Source of the DNA: Ewingella allii
GTDB lineage: Bacteria; Pseudomonadota; Gammaproteobacteria; Enterobacterales; Enterobacteriaceae
Direction: 5' to 3'
DNA length: 64,000 nt
NCBI RefSeq assembly: GCF_044430645.1
Contig: NZ_JAWUDN010000003.1
Coordinates: forward strand, 366,308-430,307
The notes beneath the pieces were generated by a model. That model saw nothing but the letters and a program-made list of their open reading frames with translations, was not told the origin of the DNA and ran no database searches. Positions 26,863 through 35,715 of the stretch are shown here, one piece after another. Position 1 is the stretch's first letter; every line of letters starts with the position of its first letter. The position numbers were made by a program, and so were the translations under genes.

Positions 26863-29553
26863 TCACATTTTATCGTTAGGGTTGAGCGCCTCGGTAAGAC
26901 GACGCTGAATTTCCTGACGGGTTTTTTTGTCCAGCGCGCGGCGTTCGCCATTCGCCAGAATGAATAAATCCTCAACGCGCTCGCCGATGGTGGAGATGCG
27001 CGCGCCGTGCAGTGACAGCCCCAAATCAGAGAACACTTCCCCCACCCGCGCCAGCAGGCCGGGCTGATCGAGCGCGACCAGCTCCATGTAGCTGCGCCTG
27101 TCGGTATGAGTCGGCAGGAAGCTGACCTCGGTCGGCACGCTGAAGTGGCGCAGTTTTGGCGAAGGGCGGCGCGCACGCGGCGGCTGATAAGCCTGCGTCA
27201 TGGACTGCTCCAAGGCGTGGCGAATCACTTCGTGGCGGTCCAGCGCCAGCGGACTGCCGTCCGGCTCAAGCACGATAAAGGTGTCCATCGCCATGCCGTC
27301 GCGATTGGTGAAGATCTGCGCGTCGTGAATGCTCAGGTTGCGGCGATCCAGCTCCCCGGCCACGGTGGCAAACAGGTAAGGGCGGTCCGGGCTCCAGATG
27401 AAAATCTCCGTGCCGCCGCGCGTTGCCTGCCGACTGACCAGCACCAGTGGCTTGGTGGAGTCATGCTCCAGCAGGTGGCGGGCGTGCCAGGCCAGCTGGT
27501 TCGGCGAGTGGCGCAGGAAGTAGTCGGCACGGCAGCGGCTCCAGATGCGGTGCAACGCCTCTTCGTCGATATTGTCCATGCGCAGCAGGGCCAGAGCCTG
27601 CAGACGGTGGTGACGGACCCGTTCGCGCAGGTCCGGCGTGTTCTGCATCCCACGGCGCAGCTGCTTCTCGGTAGCAAAATAGAGCTCGCGTATCAGGCTC
27701 TGCTTCCAGCTGTTCCACAGGGTTTCGTTGGTGGCGCAAATATCCGCCACGGTCAGGTTTACCAGATAGCGCAGGCGGTTTTCGCTCTGCACTTCGGCGG
27801 CAAACTGCTGAATTTCAGCCGGATCTTGAATGTCGCGGCGCTGCGCGGTAACCGACATCAGCAGGTGACAGCGTACCAGCCAGGCGACCAGCTGGGTTTC
27901 GCGCGAATTCAGCCCGTGTAGCTCGGCGAACTCCAAGACATCCTGCGCGCCCAGAATCGAGTGGTCGCCGCCACGGCCCTTGGCGATGTCATGGAACAGC
28001 GCCGCCATCAGCAGTAATTCCGGCTGAGGCAGGCGCGGGTAAAGCTCGACGCACAGCGGGTGGCGCGGGCGAGTGGCCTCGTCGGCGAAGCTTTCCAGCT
28101 TTTGCAGCACGCGAATCGTGTGTTCGTCCACGGTGTAGGCGTGGAACAGGTCAAACTGCATTTGGCCGACAATCAGCCCCCACTGCGGCATGTAGGCCCA
28201 CAGCACGCTGTGGCGATGCATCGGCACCAGCGCGCGGGAGACAGCCCCCGGATGGCGCAGAATCGACATAAAGATGCTGCGCGCTTCGGGGATCATACAC
28301 AGCGGCGTTTTGAGATGGCGGCGCGCGTGGCGCAGCAGGCGAACGGTGGTGGAGTAAATCCCCTTAATTTCGCGGTGGCGCACCATCAGGTAGAACATGC
28401 TGATGATGGTTTCCGGGCGCTGGGTAAACAGCGACTCGTCGCGCAGGTCAATCAGGTCGCCGCGCAATTGGAAGTGCTCGTCCAGCGGGCGCGGTTTTTC
28501 ATTCGGCCCGATAGCCAAAATAGCTTCGTCAAACAGCTGAAGCAGCATCTGGTTCAGCTCACCAACCCGGCGGGTCATGCGATAGAAATCCTTCATCATC
28601 CGCTCGACCGGCTCGTTGCCTTCCCCCTGATATTGCAGCAGTTGGGCGACATTCAGCTGGCGGTCGAACAGCAGGCGGTTGTCATAGCGCGGCAGCACCA
28701 GATGTAGCGCAAAGCGAATGCGCCACAGGAAGCTCTGGCATTCAATCAGCTCATTGCGCTCGGCTTTGGTCAGGAAGCCGAAGGCCACCATTTCGTCCAG
28801 AGAGGTGGCGCCAAAGTGGCGGCGGGCTACCCATAAAATGGTGTGGATATCACGCAGGCCGCCGGGGCTGCTTTTGATGTCCGGCTCGAGGTTGTAACTG
28901 GTGCCGTGGTAGCGCTGGTGGCGCTCATTTTGCTCGTCAATCTTGGCGCGGAAGAAGGTTGGCGAAGGCCAGAAGCCGTCGCTGAAAACGTGTTTTTGCA
29001 TGCTGAGGAACAGCGCGACGTCGCCGCAAATCAGCCGCGATTCAATCATGTTAGTGGCGACGGTGAGGTCGGCCAAGCCTTCCAGCAGGCACTCCTCGAG
29101 GGTGCGCACGCTGTGGCCAACTTCCAGCTTTAAGTCCCACAGCAGGGTGATAAGCTCACCGATGCGCTGCGCCTGATCGTCGTTGAGGCGGCGCTGGCTG
29201 AGGACCAAAACGTCAATGTCGGAAAGCGGATGCAGCTCGCCGCGCCCGTAGCCACCGACCGCCACCATCGCGGTTTCCGGCACATCGTCGAAACCGTAAA
29301 AGGTCCACAGGCGCTGTAGCAGATGGTCAATGAACAGGGATCGCGCGTCGACCAGCTCTTCCGCGCGTTGCCCGGCATTAAAAGCATCAGCTAGCCACAG
29401 TTGGAACTGCTCCATGTGCTGTTTCAAGCTCTGGCGAGTTAAGTCGTCGTCAGGATAGGTAATAGGGGAGGCGGGCTGCGGGGGGATCGCGGGAAGAGAT
29501 TCCGAAGATGGCGGAGTGGGAAGATCTTGTTCAGCAGGTGAATGTTCAATCAT
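26863..29553 (-). CDS. glnD: Bifunctional uridylyltransferase/uridylyl-removing enzyme
   Basis: Nitrogen sensor that adds and removes UMP on PII proteins GlnB/GlnK in response to glutamine. From ATG 29553 the product has 896 residues (890 in E. coli). The nucleotidyltransferase domain carries GGYGRG at 100-105 and SDID with D112 and D114. The central HD domain shows ALFHDIAKGRGGDH, and two C-terminal ACT domains bind glutamine (ELVALDQPGLLARVGEVF in the second). The start is not certain: an ATG at 29568 and a TTG at 29586 are in frame, neither with a strong ribosome binding site. The map terminator lies 31-54 bases upstream of the chosen start. Confidence 0.96.
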   Translation of the reverse strand: MIEHSPAEQDLPTPPSSESLPAIPPQPASPITYPDDDLTRQSLKQHMEQFQLWLADAFNAGQRAEELVDARSLFIDHLLQRLWTFYGFDDVPETAMVAVGGYGRGELHPLSDIDVLVLSQRRLNDDQAQRIGELITLLWDLKLEVGHSVRTLEECLLEGLADLTVATNMIESRLICGDVALFLSMQKHVFSDGFWPSPTFFRAKIDEQNERHQRYHGTSYNLEPDIKSSPGGLRDIHTILWVARRHFGATSLDEMVAFGFLTKAERNELIECQSFLWRIRFALHLVLPRYDNRLLFDRQLNVAQLLQYQGEGNEPVERMMKDFYRMTRRVGELNQMLLQLFDEAILAIGPNEKPRPLDEHFQLRGDLIDLRDESLFTQRPETIISMFYLMVRHREIKGIYSTTVRLLRHARRHLKTPLCMIPEARSIFMSILRHPGAVSRALVPMHRHSVLWAYMPQWGLIVGQMQFDLFHAYTVDEHTIRVLQKLESFADEATRPRHPLCVELYPRLPQPELLLMAALFHDIAKGRGGDHSILGAQDVLEFAELHGLNSRETQLVAWLVRCHLLMSVTAQRRDIQDPAEIQQFAAEVQSENRLRYLVNLTVADICATNETLWNSWKQSLIRELYFATEKQLRRGMQNTPDLRERVRHHRLQALALLRMDNIDEEALHRIWSRCRADYFLRHSPNQLAWHARHLLEHDSTKPLVLVSRQATRGGTEIFIWSPDRPYLFATVAGELDRRNLSIHDAQIFTNRDGMAMDTFIVLEPDGSPLALDRHEVIRHALEQSMTQAYQPPRARRPSPKLRHFSVPTEVSFLPTHTDRRSYMELVALDQPGLLARVGEVFSDLGLSLHGARISTIGERVEDLFILANGERRALDKKTRQEIQRRLTEALNPNDKM

Positions 29554-29583
29554 TTTTGCGCAGCCCATTCTTACAGTAAGAGA

Positions 29584-29607
29584 CAAAAAAGCCGACTTGC
29601 GTCGGCT
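29584..29607 (-). terminator. Terminator after map, directly upstream of glnD
   Basis: On the minus strand AGCCGAC/GTCGGCT (29590-29607) with loop GCAA, followed by TTTTTTG (29589-29583). It separates map from glnD, so glnD needs its own promoter or readthrough. Confidence 0.88.
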
Positions 29608-29644
29608 TGATCACCAGATTTAAACCGCCTTCTTCAGAAGGGGA

Positions 29645-30442
29645 TCACTGCTGGTCGTGCGTAATGATATTCGGGATGGTGTCATCCTTACGCAGCGTCA
29701 TAATTTCACAACCGTTCTCGGTGACCACAATAGTATGCTCGTATTGCGCCGACAAGCTGCGATCTTTAGTTTTTACTGTCCAGCCATCTTTCATGGTGCG
29801 AATGCGGTAATCACCGGCATTAACCATAGGTTCGATAGTGAATGCCATGCCGGCTTGCAGCACCACGCCGCCGTCATCTGCATCATAGTGAAGCACCTGC
29901 GGCTCTTCGTGGAAGACTTCACCAATCCCGTGGCCGCAGTACTCGCGAACCACGGAGAAGTTTTCAGCTTCGACGAATTTCTGGATCTCTTTACCCAGCG
30001 TGCGCAGGCGAATGCCCGGCTTAACCATTTTCAGCGCCAGATAGAGGCTTTCCTGAGTGATACGGCACAGGCGCTCGCCCAGAATGGTCGGTTTACCGGC
30101 GATGAACATCTTGGAGGTGTCACCGTGGAAGCCATCTTTAATAACGGTCACGTCGATATTCACGATATCGCCGTCTTTCAGAATCTTATCTTCGCTTGGA
30201 ATTCCGTGGCAAACCACTTCATTAATCGAGATGCAGACAGATTTCGGGAAGCCGTGATAATTCAGACAGGCGGAAACGGCCTGCTGCTTATTATTAATGT
30301 GATCAGCACAAATGCGGTCTAATTCGCCAGTGCTCACGCCGGGCTTAACGTAAGGTTCGATCATTTCCAGCACTTCAGCAGCCAGACGGCCAGCAACGCG
30401 CATTTTTTCGATGTCTTGAGGGGTTTTGATTGAAATTGCCAT
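29645..30442 (-). CDS. map: Type I methionine aminopeptidase
   Basis: Removes the initiator methionine from nascent proteins. The 265-residue product compares with 264 in E. coli. H79 (CHGIPS), D97 and D108 (NIDVTVIKDGFHGDTSK) are the expected substrate and metal residues, and the later CGHGIGEVFHEEP and EPMVNAG hold the remaining ligands. It is divergent from rpsB across a 372-base region that contains the rpsB promoter and leader, as in E. coli. Confidence 0.98.
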   Translation of the reverse strand: MAISIKTPQDIEKMRVAGRLAAEVLEMIEPYVKPGVSTGELDRICADHINNKQQAVSACLNYHGFPKSVCISINEVVCHGIPSEDKILKDGDIVNIDVTVIKDGFHGDTSKMFIAGKPTILGERLCRITQESLYLALKMVKPGIRLRTLGKEIQKFVEAENFSVVREYCGHGIGEVFHEEPQVLHYDADDGGVVLQAGMAFTIEPMVNAGDYRIRTMKDGWTVKTKDRSLSAQYEHTIVVTENGCEIMTLRKDDTIPNIITHDQQ

Positions 30443-30581
30443 GGGTGATCCTGCGGGTATCCTGTGTTGACGCCTTTCATTCTGCTAAAACGTCGTCAAT
30501 AATTAGCTTAGACTTATGGTATCAGCCCTGATATTGCCTGCCAAACTATCATTTTCCGCGAACTAAAGTTCCCAACAAAAG

Positions 30582-30611
30582 TTGCCGTCAGGTCGTGAAT
30601 TATGGTATAAA
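30582..30611 (+). promoter_or_regulatory. rpsB promoter
   Basis: -35 TTGCCG (30582-30587), an 18-bp spacer and -10 TATAAA (30606-30611), followed by GCGCGCC. The GC-rich discriminator is typical of ribosomal-protein promoters under ppGpp control. Confidence 0.8.
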
Positions 30612-30619
30612 GCGCGCCG

Positions 30620-30814
30620 GCAATCCGCGACAGCCCTTCGGAGCTTGAGCGTGATTAAAGCCGAACACTCACTCATATGTGTACTTATTAACGTAAGTAA
30701 TAACACACACGTATCGACACATTCGCCGGGGTGCTCTGGGAATTCGTTCTGCAGGGTCGGCGTTATGGGATACGTGGAGGCATAACCCCAGCATCTACTT
30801 ATAGAGGTTTTATC
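30620..30814 (+). promoter_or_regulatory. rpsB 5' leader, probable S2 autoregulatory region
   Basis: About 195 untranslated bases precede the rpsB start. The final part contains GGATACGTGGAGGCATAACC and ATAGAGGTTTTATC, which strongly resemble the E. coli rpsB leader where S2 represses its own synthesis. The open frame running through it from 30731 is not translated on family grounds. I did not fold the RNA. Confidence 0.6.
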
Positions 30815-31540
30815 ATGGCAACTGTTTCCATGCGCGACATGCTCAAGGCCGGTGTTCACTTCGGTCACCAGACCCGTTACTGGAACCCGAAAATGAAGCC
30901 ATTCATCTTCGGCGCTCGTAACAAGGTTCACATCATCAACCTTGAGAAAACTGTTCCAATGTTCAACGAAGCTCTGGCTGAGTTGCAGAAGATCTCCTCC
31001 CGTAAAGGAAAGATCCTGTTCGTTGGTACTAAACGCGCTGCAAGCGAAGCGGTAAAAGAAGCTGCACACAACTGCGACCAGTTCTTCGTGAACCATCGCT
31101 GGTTGGGCGGCATGCTGACTAACTGGAAAACCGTTCGTCAGTCAATCAAACGTTTGAAAGACCTGGAAATTCAGTCTCAAGACGGCACTTTCGAAAAGCT
31201 GACCAAGAAAGAAGCGCTGATGCGCACTCGTGAGCTTGCGAAGCTGGAAAATAGCCTGGGTGGTATCAAGGATATGGGTGGTCTTCCTGATGCTCTGTTC
31301 GTCATCGACGCCGATCACGAACACATTGCAATCAAAGAAGCTAACAACCTGGGTATCCCGGTATTCTCCATTGTTGATACCAACTCCGATCCGGATGGCG
31401 TTGACTTTGTTATCCCAGGTAACGATGACGCAATCCGTGCAGTTAATCTGTACCTGAGCGCTGTTGCTGCCACTGTCCGTGAAGGCCGTTCGCAAGATCT
31501 GGCTGTTCAGGCAGAAGAAAGCTTCGTAGAAGCTGAATAA
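30815..31540 (+). CDS. rpsB: 30S ribosomal protein S2
   Basis: Ribosomal protein of the small-subunit head/platform junction. From ATG 30815 (MATVSMRDMLKAGVHFGHQ) it has 241 residues, equal to E. coli. The two S2 signatures are present near residues 6-17 and in the FVIDADHEHIAIKEANNLGIPVF region. AGAGG lies seven bases before the start. tsf follows after an attenuator-like terminator. Confidence 0.99.
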   Translation: MATVSMRDMLKAGVHFGHQTRYWNPKMKPFIFGARNKVHIINLEKTVPMFNEALAELQKISSRKGKILFVGTKRAASEAVKEAAHNCDQFFVNHRWLGGMLTNWKTVRQSIKRLKDLEIQSQDGTFEKLTKKEALMRTRELAKLENSLGGIKDMGGLPDALFVIDADHEHIAIKEANNLGIPVFSIVDTNSDPDGVDFVIPGNDDAIRAVNLYLSAVAATVREGRSQDLAVQAEESFVEAE

Positions 31541-31613
31541 TAAGACAGGCTCTCGTAAATACCCTGATGGGTATAGAGTAGCCCTTATTAACCAGGTATT
31601 GAATATGTTGGTT

Positions 31614-31637
31614 AGGGGGCCTTTATTGGCCCCCTTT
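31614..31637 (+). terminator. Terminator/attenuator between rpsB and tsf
   Basis: AGGGGGCC/GGCCCCCT (31614-31635) with a 6-base loop and only TT after it. It probably lowers rather than stops transcription into tsf, which shares the rpsB promoter in related bacteria. Confidence 0.8.
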
Positions 31638-31708
31638 GCTTATCTTAAATGCGAGAAATATCTCACCGCAAAAGTCTCTTTTGCAGCGAGATAATCGAGG
31701 AAAATACA

Positions 31709-32560
31709 ATGGCTGATATTACCGCTGCCCTGGTAAAAGAACTGCGCGAACGTACTGGCGCTGGCATGATGGATTGTAAGAAAGCTCTGGTTGAAGCTAA
31801 CGGCGACATCGAGCTGGCAATCGAAAACATGCGTAAATCTGGCGCGATCAAAGCTGCTAAGAAAGCAGGCAACGTAGCTGCTGACGGCGTGATCAAAACC
31901 AAGATCGAAGGCAACTATGGTGTGATTCTGGAAGTTAACTGCCAGACTGACTTCGTTGCTAAAGATGCTGGTTTCCAAGCGTTTGCTGACAAAGTGCTGG
32001 ACGCCGCTGTTGCTGGCAAAATCACTGACGTTGACGTTCTGAAAGCTCAGTTCGAAGAAGAGCGTATCGCTCTGGTTGCTAAAATCGGTGAAAACATCAA
32101 TATTCGCCGCGTTTCTACTCTGGAAGGCGAAGTTCTGGGTAGCTACCTGCACGGTGCTCGCATCGGTGTTCTGGTTGCTGCTAAAGGCGCTGACGAAGAG
32201 CTGGTTAAGCAAGTTGCTATGCACATCGCTGCAAGCAAGCCAGAATTCGTTAAACCAGAAGACGTGTCTGCTGAAGTGGTAGAGAAAGAGTACCAAGTTC
32301 AGCTCGACATCGCGATGCAGTCTGGCAAGCCGAAAGAAATCGCAGAGAAAATGGTTGAAGGCCGCATGAAGAAATTCACCGGCGAAGTTTCTCTGACTGG
32401 TCAGCCTTTCGTTATCGACCCAAGCAAATCTGTTGGCGAAGTGCTGAAAGAGCACAAAGCTGACGTTATCAACTTCATCCGTTTCGAAGTTGGTGAAGGT
32501 ATCGCTAAAGTTGAGACTGACTTTGCTGCTGAAGTTGCAGCAATGACTAAACAGTCTTAA
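31709..32560 (+). CDS. tsf: Elongation factor Ts
   Basis: Guanine nucleotide exchange factor for EF-Tu. From ATG 31709 (MADITAALVKELRERTGAGMMDCKKAL) it has 283 residues, equal to E. coli; the open frame extends 20 codons upstream through the intergenic hairpin region, which I reject. The N-terminal UBA-like domain is at 1-55, and the TDFV motif that inserts into EF-Tu is at 80-83. CGAGG precedes the start. A terminator follows. Confidence 0.99.
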   Translation: MADITAALVKELRERTGAGMMDCKKALVEANGDIELAIENMRKSGAIKAAKKAGNVAADGVIKTKIEGNYGVILEVNCQTDFVAKDAGFQAFADKVLDAAVAGKITDVDVLKAQFEEERIALVAKIGENINIRRVSTLEGEVLGSYLHGARIGVLVAAKGADEELVKQVAMHIAASKPEFVKPEDVSAEVVEKEYQVQLDIAMQSGKPKEIAEKMVEGRMKKFTGEVSLTGQPFVIDPSKSVGEVLKEHKADVINFIRFEVGEGIAKVETDFAAEVAAMTKQS

Positions 32561-32582
32561 TTCGTAGTTGATGCTCTAAAAT

Positions 32583-32613
32583 GGAACCGCTGAAGATTGG
32601 CGGTTCCGTTTTA
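32583..32613 (+). terminator. Terminator after tsf
   Basis: GGAACCGC (32583-32590) pairs with GCGGTTCC (32600-32607) around a 9-base loop, followed by GTTTT. Confidence 0.88.
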
Positions 32614-32717
32614 TCCAGCCCCAAATTCCAATAACATTGTGCGTTGTCTCTTTTTAACAACGCTATGATGTATAGATTGATTCCCATTACGACACATTGC
32701 TTCTTAGGACAGACACC

Positions 32718-33449
32718 ATGGCTACCAATGCGAAACCCGTTTATCAGCGTATTCTGCTAAAACTCAGTGGCGAAGCCCTGCAGGGCAGCGAAGGTTTTGG
32801 TATCGATGCAAGCGTTTTGGATCGCATGGCTCAGGAAGTCAAAGAGCTGGTTGAGCTCGGCATTCAGGTCGGTGTGGTCATTGGCGGTGGGAACCTGTTC
32901 CGTGGTGCAGGCCTGGCACAAGCGGGTATGAACCGTGTTGTGGGCGACCACATGGGTATGCTGGCTACAGTGATGAATGGTCTGGCAATGCGGGATGCAT
33001 TACACCGTGCCTATGTGAACGCTCGCCTGATGTCCGCTATTCCGCTGAACGGCGTGTGTGACAACTACAGCTGGGCCGAGGCTATCAGCCTGCTACGTCA
33101 CAACCGCGTGGTCATTTTCTCTGCGGGTACCGGCAATCCTTTCTTCACTACTGACTCAGCAGCATGCCTGCGCGGTATCGAAATCGAAGCCGACGTGGTG
33201 TTAAAAGCGACCAAAGTTGATGGCGTTTACTCTGCTGATCCAGTGAAAAACCCAGACGCCACGCTGTACGAACAACTGACTTACCAAGAAGTGCTTGAGC
33301 AAGAACTGAAAGTGATGGATTTGGCGGCCTTTACACTGGCTCGCGATCACAACTTGCCAATTCGCGTCTTCAATATGAATAAGCCGGGCGCACTGCGCCG
33401 CGTAGTGATGGGTGAAAACGAAGGTACGCTGATTTCTCGCGGTGAATAA
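32718..33449 (+). CDS. pyrH: Uridylate kinase
   Basis: Hexameric UMP kinase of the amino-acid kinase fold; makes UDP from UMP and is activated by GTP. From ATG 32718 (MATNAKPVYQRILLKLSGEALQG) it has 243 residues against 241 in E. coli. GGGNLFRGAG and SAGTGNPFFTTDSAACLRGIE are the nucleotide and UMP site stretches. A TTG-type extension seven codons upstream is not family-like. It lies between tsf and frr, as in E. coli. Confidence 0.98.
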   Translation: MATNAKPVYQRILLKLSGEALQGSEGFGIDASVLDRMAQEVKELVELGIQVGVVIGGGNLFRGAGLAQAGMNRVVGDHMGMLATVMNGLAMRDALHRAYVNARLMSAIPLNGVCDNYSWAEAISLLRHNRVVIFSAGTGNPFFTTDSAACLRGIEIEADVVLKATKVDGVYSADPVKNPDATLYEQLTYQEVLEQELKVMDLAAFTLARDHNLPIRVFNMNKPGALRRVVMGENEGTLISRGE

Positions 33450-33573
33450 TCTTCCCCCTGCCACTGCTGGCAAGAAATCATAAGCAAGTTTGCCAGCCTT
33501 GGCTGGCATGAGTATTCACGGACTATACTAATGCTATGGTCTGCCAAGTAACCAGTTCTTAAGGGTTCGCAAC

Positions 33574-34131
33574 GTGATTAACGACATTAAAAAAGATGCT
33601 GAAATCCGCATGGAAAAATGCGTCGAAGCATTCAAAAACCATATCAGCAAAATCCGTACTGGCCGTGCTTCACCGGGTATCCTCGACGGCATCATGGTCG
33701 ACTACTACGGTTCTGCCACGCCACTGCGTCAGTTAGCTCAGGTAACGGTTGAAGATTCCCGTACTCTGGCTATCTCCGTGTTTGACCGTTCAATCAGCGC
33801 CGCTGTTGAAAAGGCCATCATGACCTCTGATTTGGGTCTTAACCCATCTTCTGCTGGCGCCACTATCCGCGTTCCACTGCCAGCGCTGACAGAAGAGCGT
33901 CGTAAAGACCTGATCAAAGTTGTGCGTTCTGAAGCCGAGCAGGGCCGCGTTTCCGTGCGTAACGTACGCCGCGACGCTAACGATAAGACCAAAGCTTTGC
34001 TGAAAGATAAAGAAATCAGTGAAGATGAAGATCGTCGTTCTCAGGATGATATCCAGAAAATGACGGATATGTTCATCAAGAAAATTGACGTCGCACTAGC
34101 CGAGAAAGAAACCGAGTTGATGGAGTTCTAA
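33574..34131 (+). CDS. frr: Ribosome recycling factor
   Basis: Splits post-termination ribosomes together with EF-G. The 185 residues equal the E. coli length. It starts with GTG (MINDIKKDAEIRMEKCVEAF), as in E. coli. The three-helix domain I and the small domain II (about 30-105) are intact, with KIRTGRASPGILDGI at about 25-40. A -10-like TATACT lies at 33524-33529, but its -35 partner is unclear. A strong terminator follows. Confidence 0.98.
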   Translation: MINDIKKDAEIRMEKCVEAFKNHISKIRTGRASPGILDGIMVDYYGSATPLRQLAQVTVEDSRTLAISVFDRSISAAVEKAIMTSDLGLNPSSAGATIRVPLPALTEERRKDLIKVVRSEAEQGRVSVRNVRRDANDKTKALLKDKEISEDEDRRSQDDIQKMTDMFIKKIDVALAEKETELMEF

Positions 34132-34151
34132 TCCACAACTTATCTTCCTCC

Positions 34152-34181
34152 AAGCGCCGCCTTTGCGGCGCTTTATTTTTT
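34152..34181 (+). terminator. Terminator after frr
   Basis: AAGCGCCGC (34152-34160) pairs with GCGGCGCTT (34165-34173), loop CTTT, followed by TATTTTTT. Confidence 0.93.
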
Positions 34182-34290
34182 GTGGTCGCTCTCTTTTTCC
34201 ACCTGCTGCTTAAATCTCATAGACAAGCCGTCAAAGAGGTTTCAGACTAATGCGCATTGCGATCATGCACTGGTTCTACCGGGTATTTTC

Positions 34291-35487
34291 ATGAAACAAC
34301 TTACCATCCTTGGTTCGACAGGCTCTGTCGGCAGCAGCACCCTCGCGGTCGTTCGCGCTAACCCACAAGATTTCAAGGTAACTGCACTGGTTGCCGGTAA
34401 AAACGTGGACGTCATGGCGCAGCAATGTATTGAATTCCAACCTCGTTTTGCCTCTATGGCCGATGAAACTTCTGCCAAAGCACTGCGAACCATACTTGCT
34501 GAACAGGGGATAAAAACAGAGGTACTCTCTGGCGAAAAGGCGTCCTGTGAGTTGTCGGCGCTGGATGAAGTTGATCAGGTGATGTCCTCCATCGTTGGCG
34601 CCGCCGGGCTGTTACCCACGCTTGCGGCGGTAAAAGCGCGCAAGCAGGTATTACTGGCGAATAAAGAGTCGCTGATCACCTGCGGACGCATCTTCATGGA
34701 TGCCGTTCGCCAAAGCCGCAGCCAGCTTCTGCCAATCGATAGTGAACACAATGCAATTTTCCAGAGCCTGCCTGAGCGCATTCAGCAGCAGCTTGGCTAT
34801 GCCTCTTTGGAAGAAAATGGCGTATCGCGCATTATCCTTACCGGCTCTGGTGGCCCATTCCGCGAGTTACCTTTGGCAGACTTTGCCCACGTCACCCCAG
34901 ACCAGGCCTGTGCGCACCCGAACTGGTCGATGGGGCGCAAAATTTCTGTCGACTCCGCCACCATGATGAACAAAGGCCTCGAATATATCGAAGCCCGCTG
35001 GCTGTTCAATGCCTCTGCCGAGCAGATGGAAGTCATTATCCATCCGCAATCGGTGATTCACTCTATGGTTCGCTACCACGATGGCAGCGTCTTGGCGCAG
35101 CTCGGCTCGCCGGACATGCGCACGCCAATCTCCCACGCGATGGCTTATCCGCATCGTGTCGATTCCGGCGTTGAAGCGTTAGATTTCTGCCGAATCGGTG
35201 CGTTGACCTTCTGCGAGCCTGATTTTGACCGCTATCCGTGTTTACAATTGGCTATTGAAGCCAGCCGGACGGGGCAGGCAGCCACCACGGCATTGAACGC
35301 TGCTAATGAAGTTTCGGTCGCCGCATTCTTGGCGGGGCACATTCGCTTTACCGACATTGCCAACATAAATCGCGAAGTTATGGAGCAATCTGTCGCGAAC
35401 GAACCGCAATCTGTTGATGAAGTATTGGAAATTGACCGTGCGGCGCGTGCGTCAGCTCACCAGAAATTACAGACTTTTGCGTTATGA
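34291..35487 (+). CDS. dxr: 1-deoxy-D-xylulose 5-phosphate reductoisomerase
   Basis: Second enzyme of the MEP isoprenoid pathway; converts DXP to MEP with NADPH. From ATG 34291 (MKQLTILGSTGSVGSSTL) it has 398 residues, equal to E. coli. The NADPH loop is GSTGSVG at 8-14. The metal site lies in the PIDSEHNAIFQ stretch (about 148-158), and GSGGPFRE and SVDSATMMNKGLE follow. The open frame continues 37 codons upstream to 34180, overlapping the frr terminator, and is not used. Confidence 0.98.
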   Translation: MKQLTILGSTGSVGSSTLAVVRANPQDFKVTALVAGKNVDVMAQQCIEFQPRFASMADETSAKALRTILAEQGIKTEVLSGEKASCELSALDEVDQVMSSIVGAAGLLPTLAAVKARKQVLLANKESLITCGRIFMDAVRQSRSQLLPIDSEHNAIFQSLPERIQQQLGYASLEENGVSRIILTGSGGPFRELPLADFAHVTPDQACAHPNWSMGRKISVDSATMMNKGLEYIEARWLFNASAEQMEVIIHPQSVIHSMVRYHDGSVLAQLGSPDMRTPISHAMAYPHRVDSGVEALDFCRIGALTFCEPDFDRYPCLQLAIEASRTGQAATTALNAANEVSVAAFLAGHIRFTDIANINREVMEQSVANEPQSVDEVLEIDRAARASAHQKLQTFAL

Positions 35488-35513
35488 TGTTGCGGATAGC
35501 GGATTGCGGTAAT

Positions 35514-35542
35514 TTGTTCGCATCACATTGAAATGATATAGT
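35514..35542 (+). promoter_or_regulatory. Candidate promoter upstream of uppS
   Basis: TTGTTC (35514-35519), a 17-bp spacer and TATAGT (35537-35542), 174 bases before uppS. The hairpin at 35618-35649 lies between it and uppS, so the arrangement may include attenuation. Supported only by the hexamers. Confidence 0.5.
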
Positions 35543-35617
35543 CTGCGCCACCTGACTGCGCCTTCAGTGCCGATACCTGAATGCGATTACTCTATAAAAA
35601 CGGTAAACAGTCAGGGC

Positions 35618-35649
35618 AAGCCGTGCCTGAACAGGAACACGGCTTTTTT
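35618..35649 (+). terminator. Terminator between dxr and uppS
   Basis: AAGCCGTG (35618-35625) pairs with CACGGCTT (35638-35645) around a 12-base loop, followed by TTTTG. It lies 130 bases after the dxr stop. Confidence 0.85.
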
Positions 35650-35715
35650 GCGCACAGAAATACGCTGGCGGTCAGTTAACATAGTTCTGCCCTAATAAGG
35701 AAATGAGTACGCGTT

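Noticed and set aside
27106..27921. 271-codon open frame antisense to glnD
   Set aside because: Shadow of the glnD frame (as is 28060-28707); no recognisable domains.
31640..32455. 271-codon open frame antisense to tsf
   Set aside because: Shadow of a highly expressed gene with biased codons; residues are dominated by Phe, Asn, Ser and Val from reversed Lys/Glu/Ala codons.
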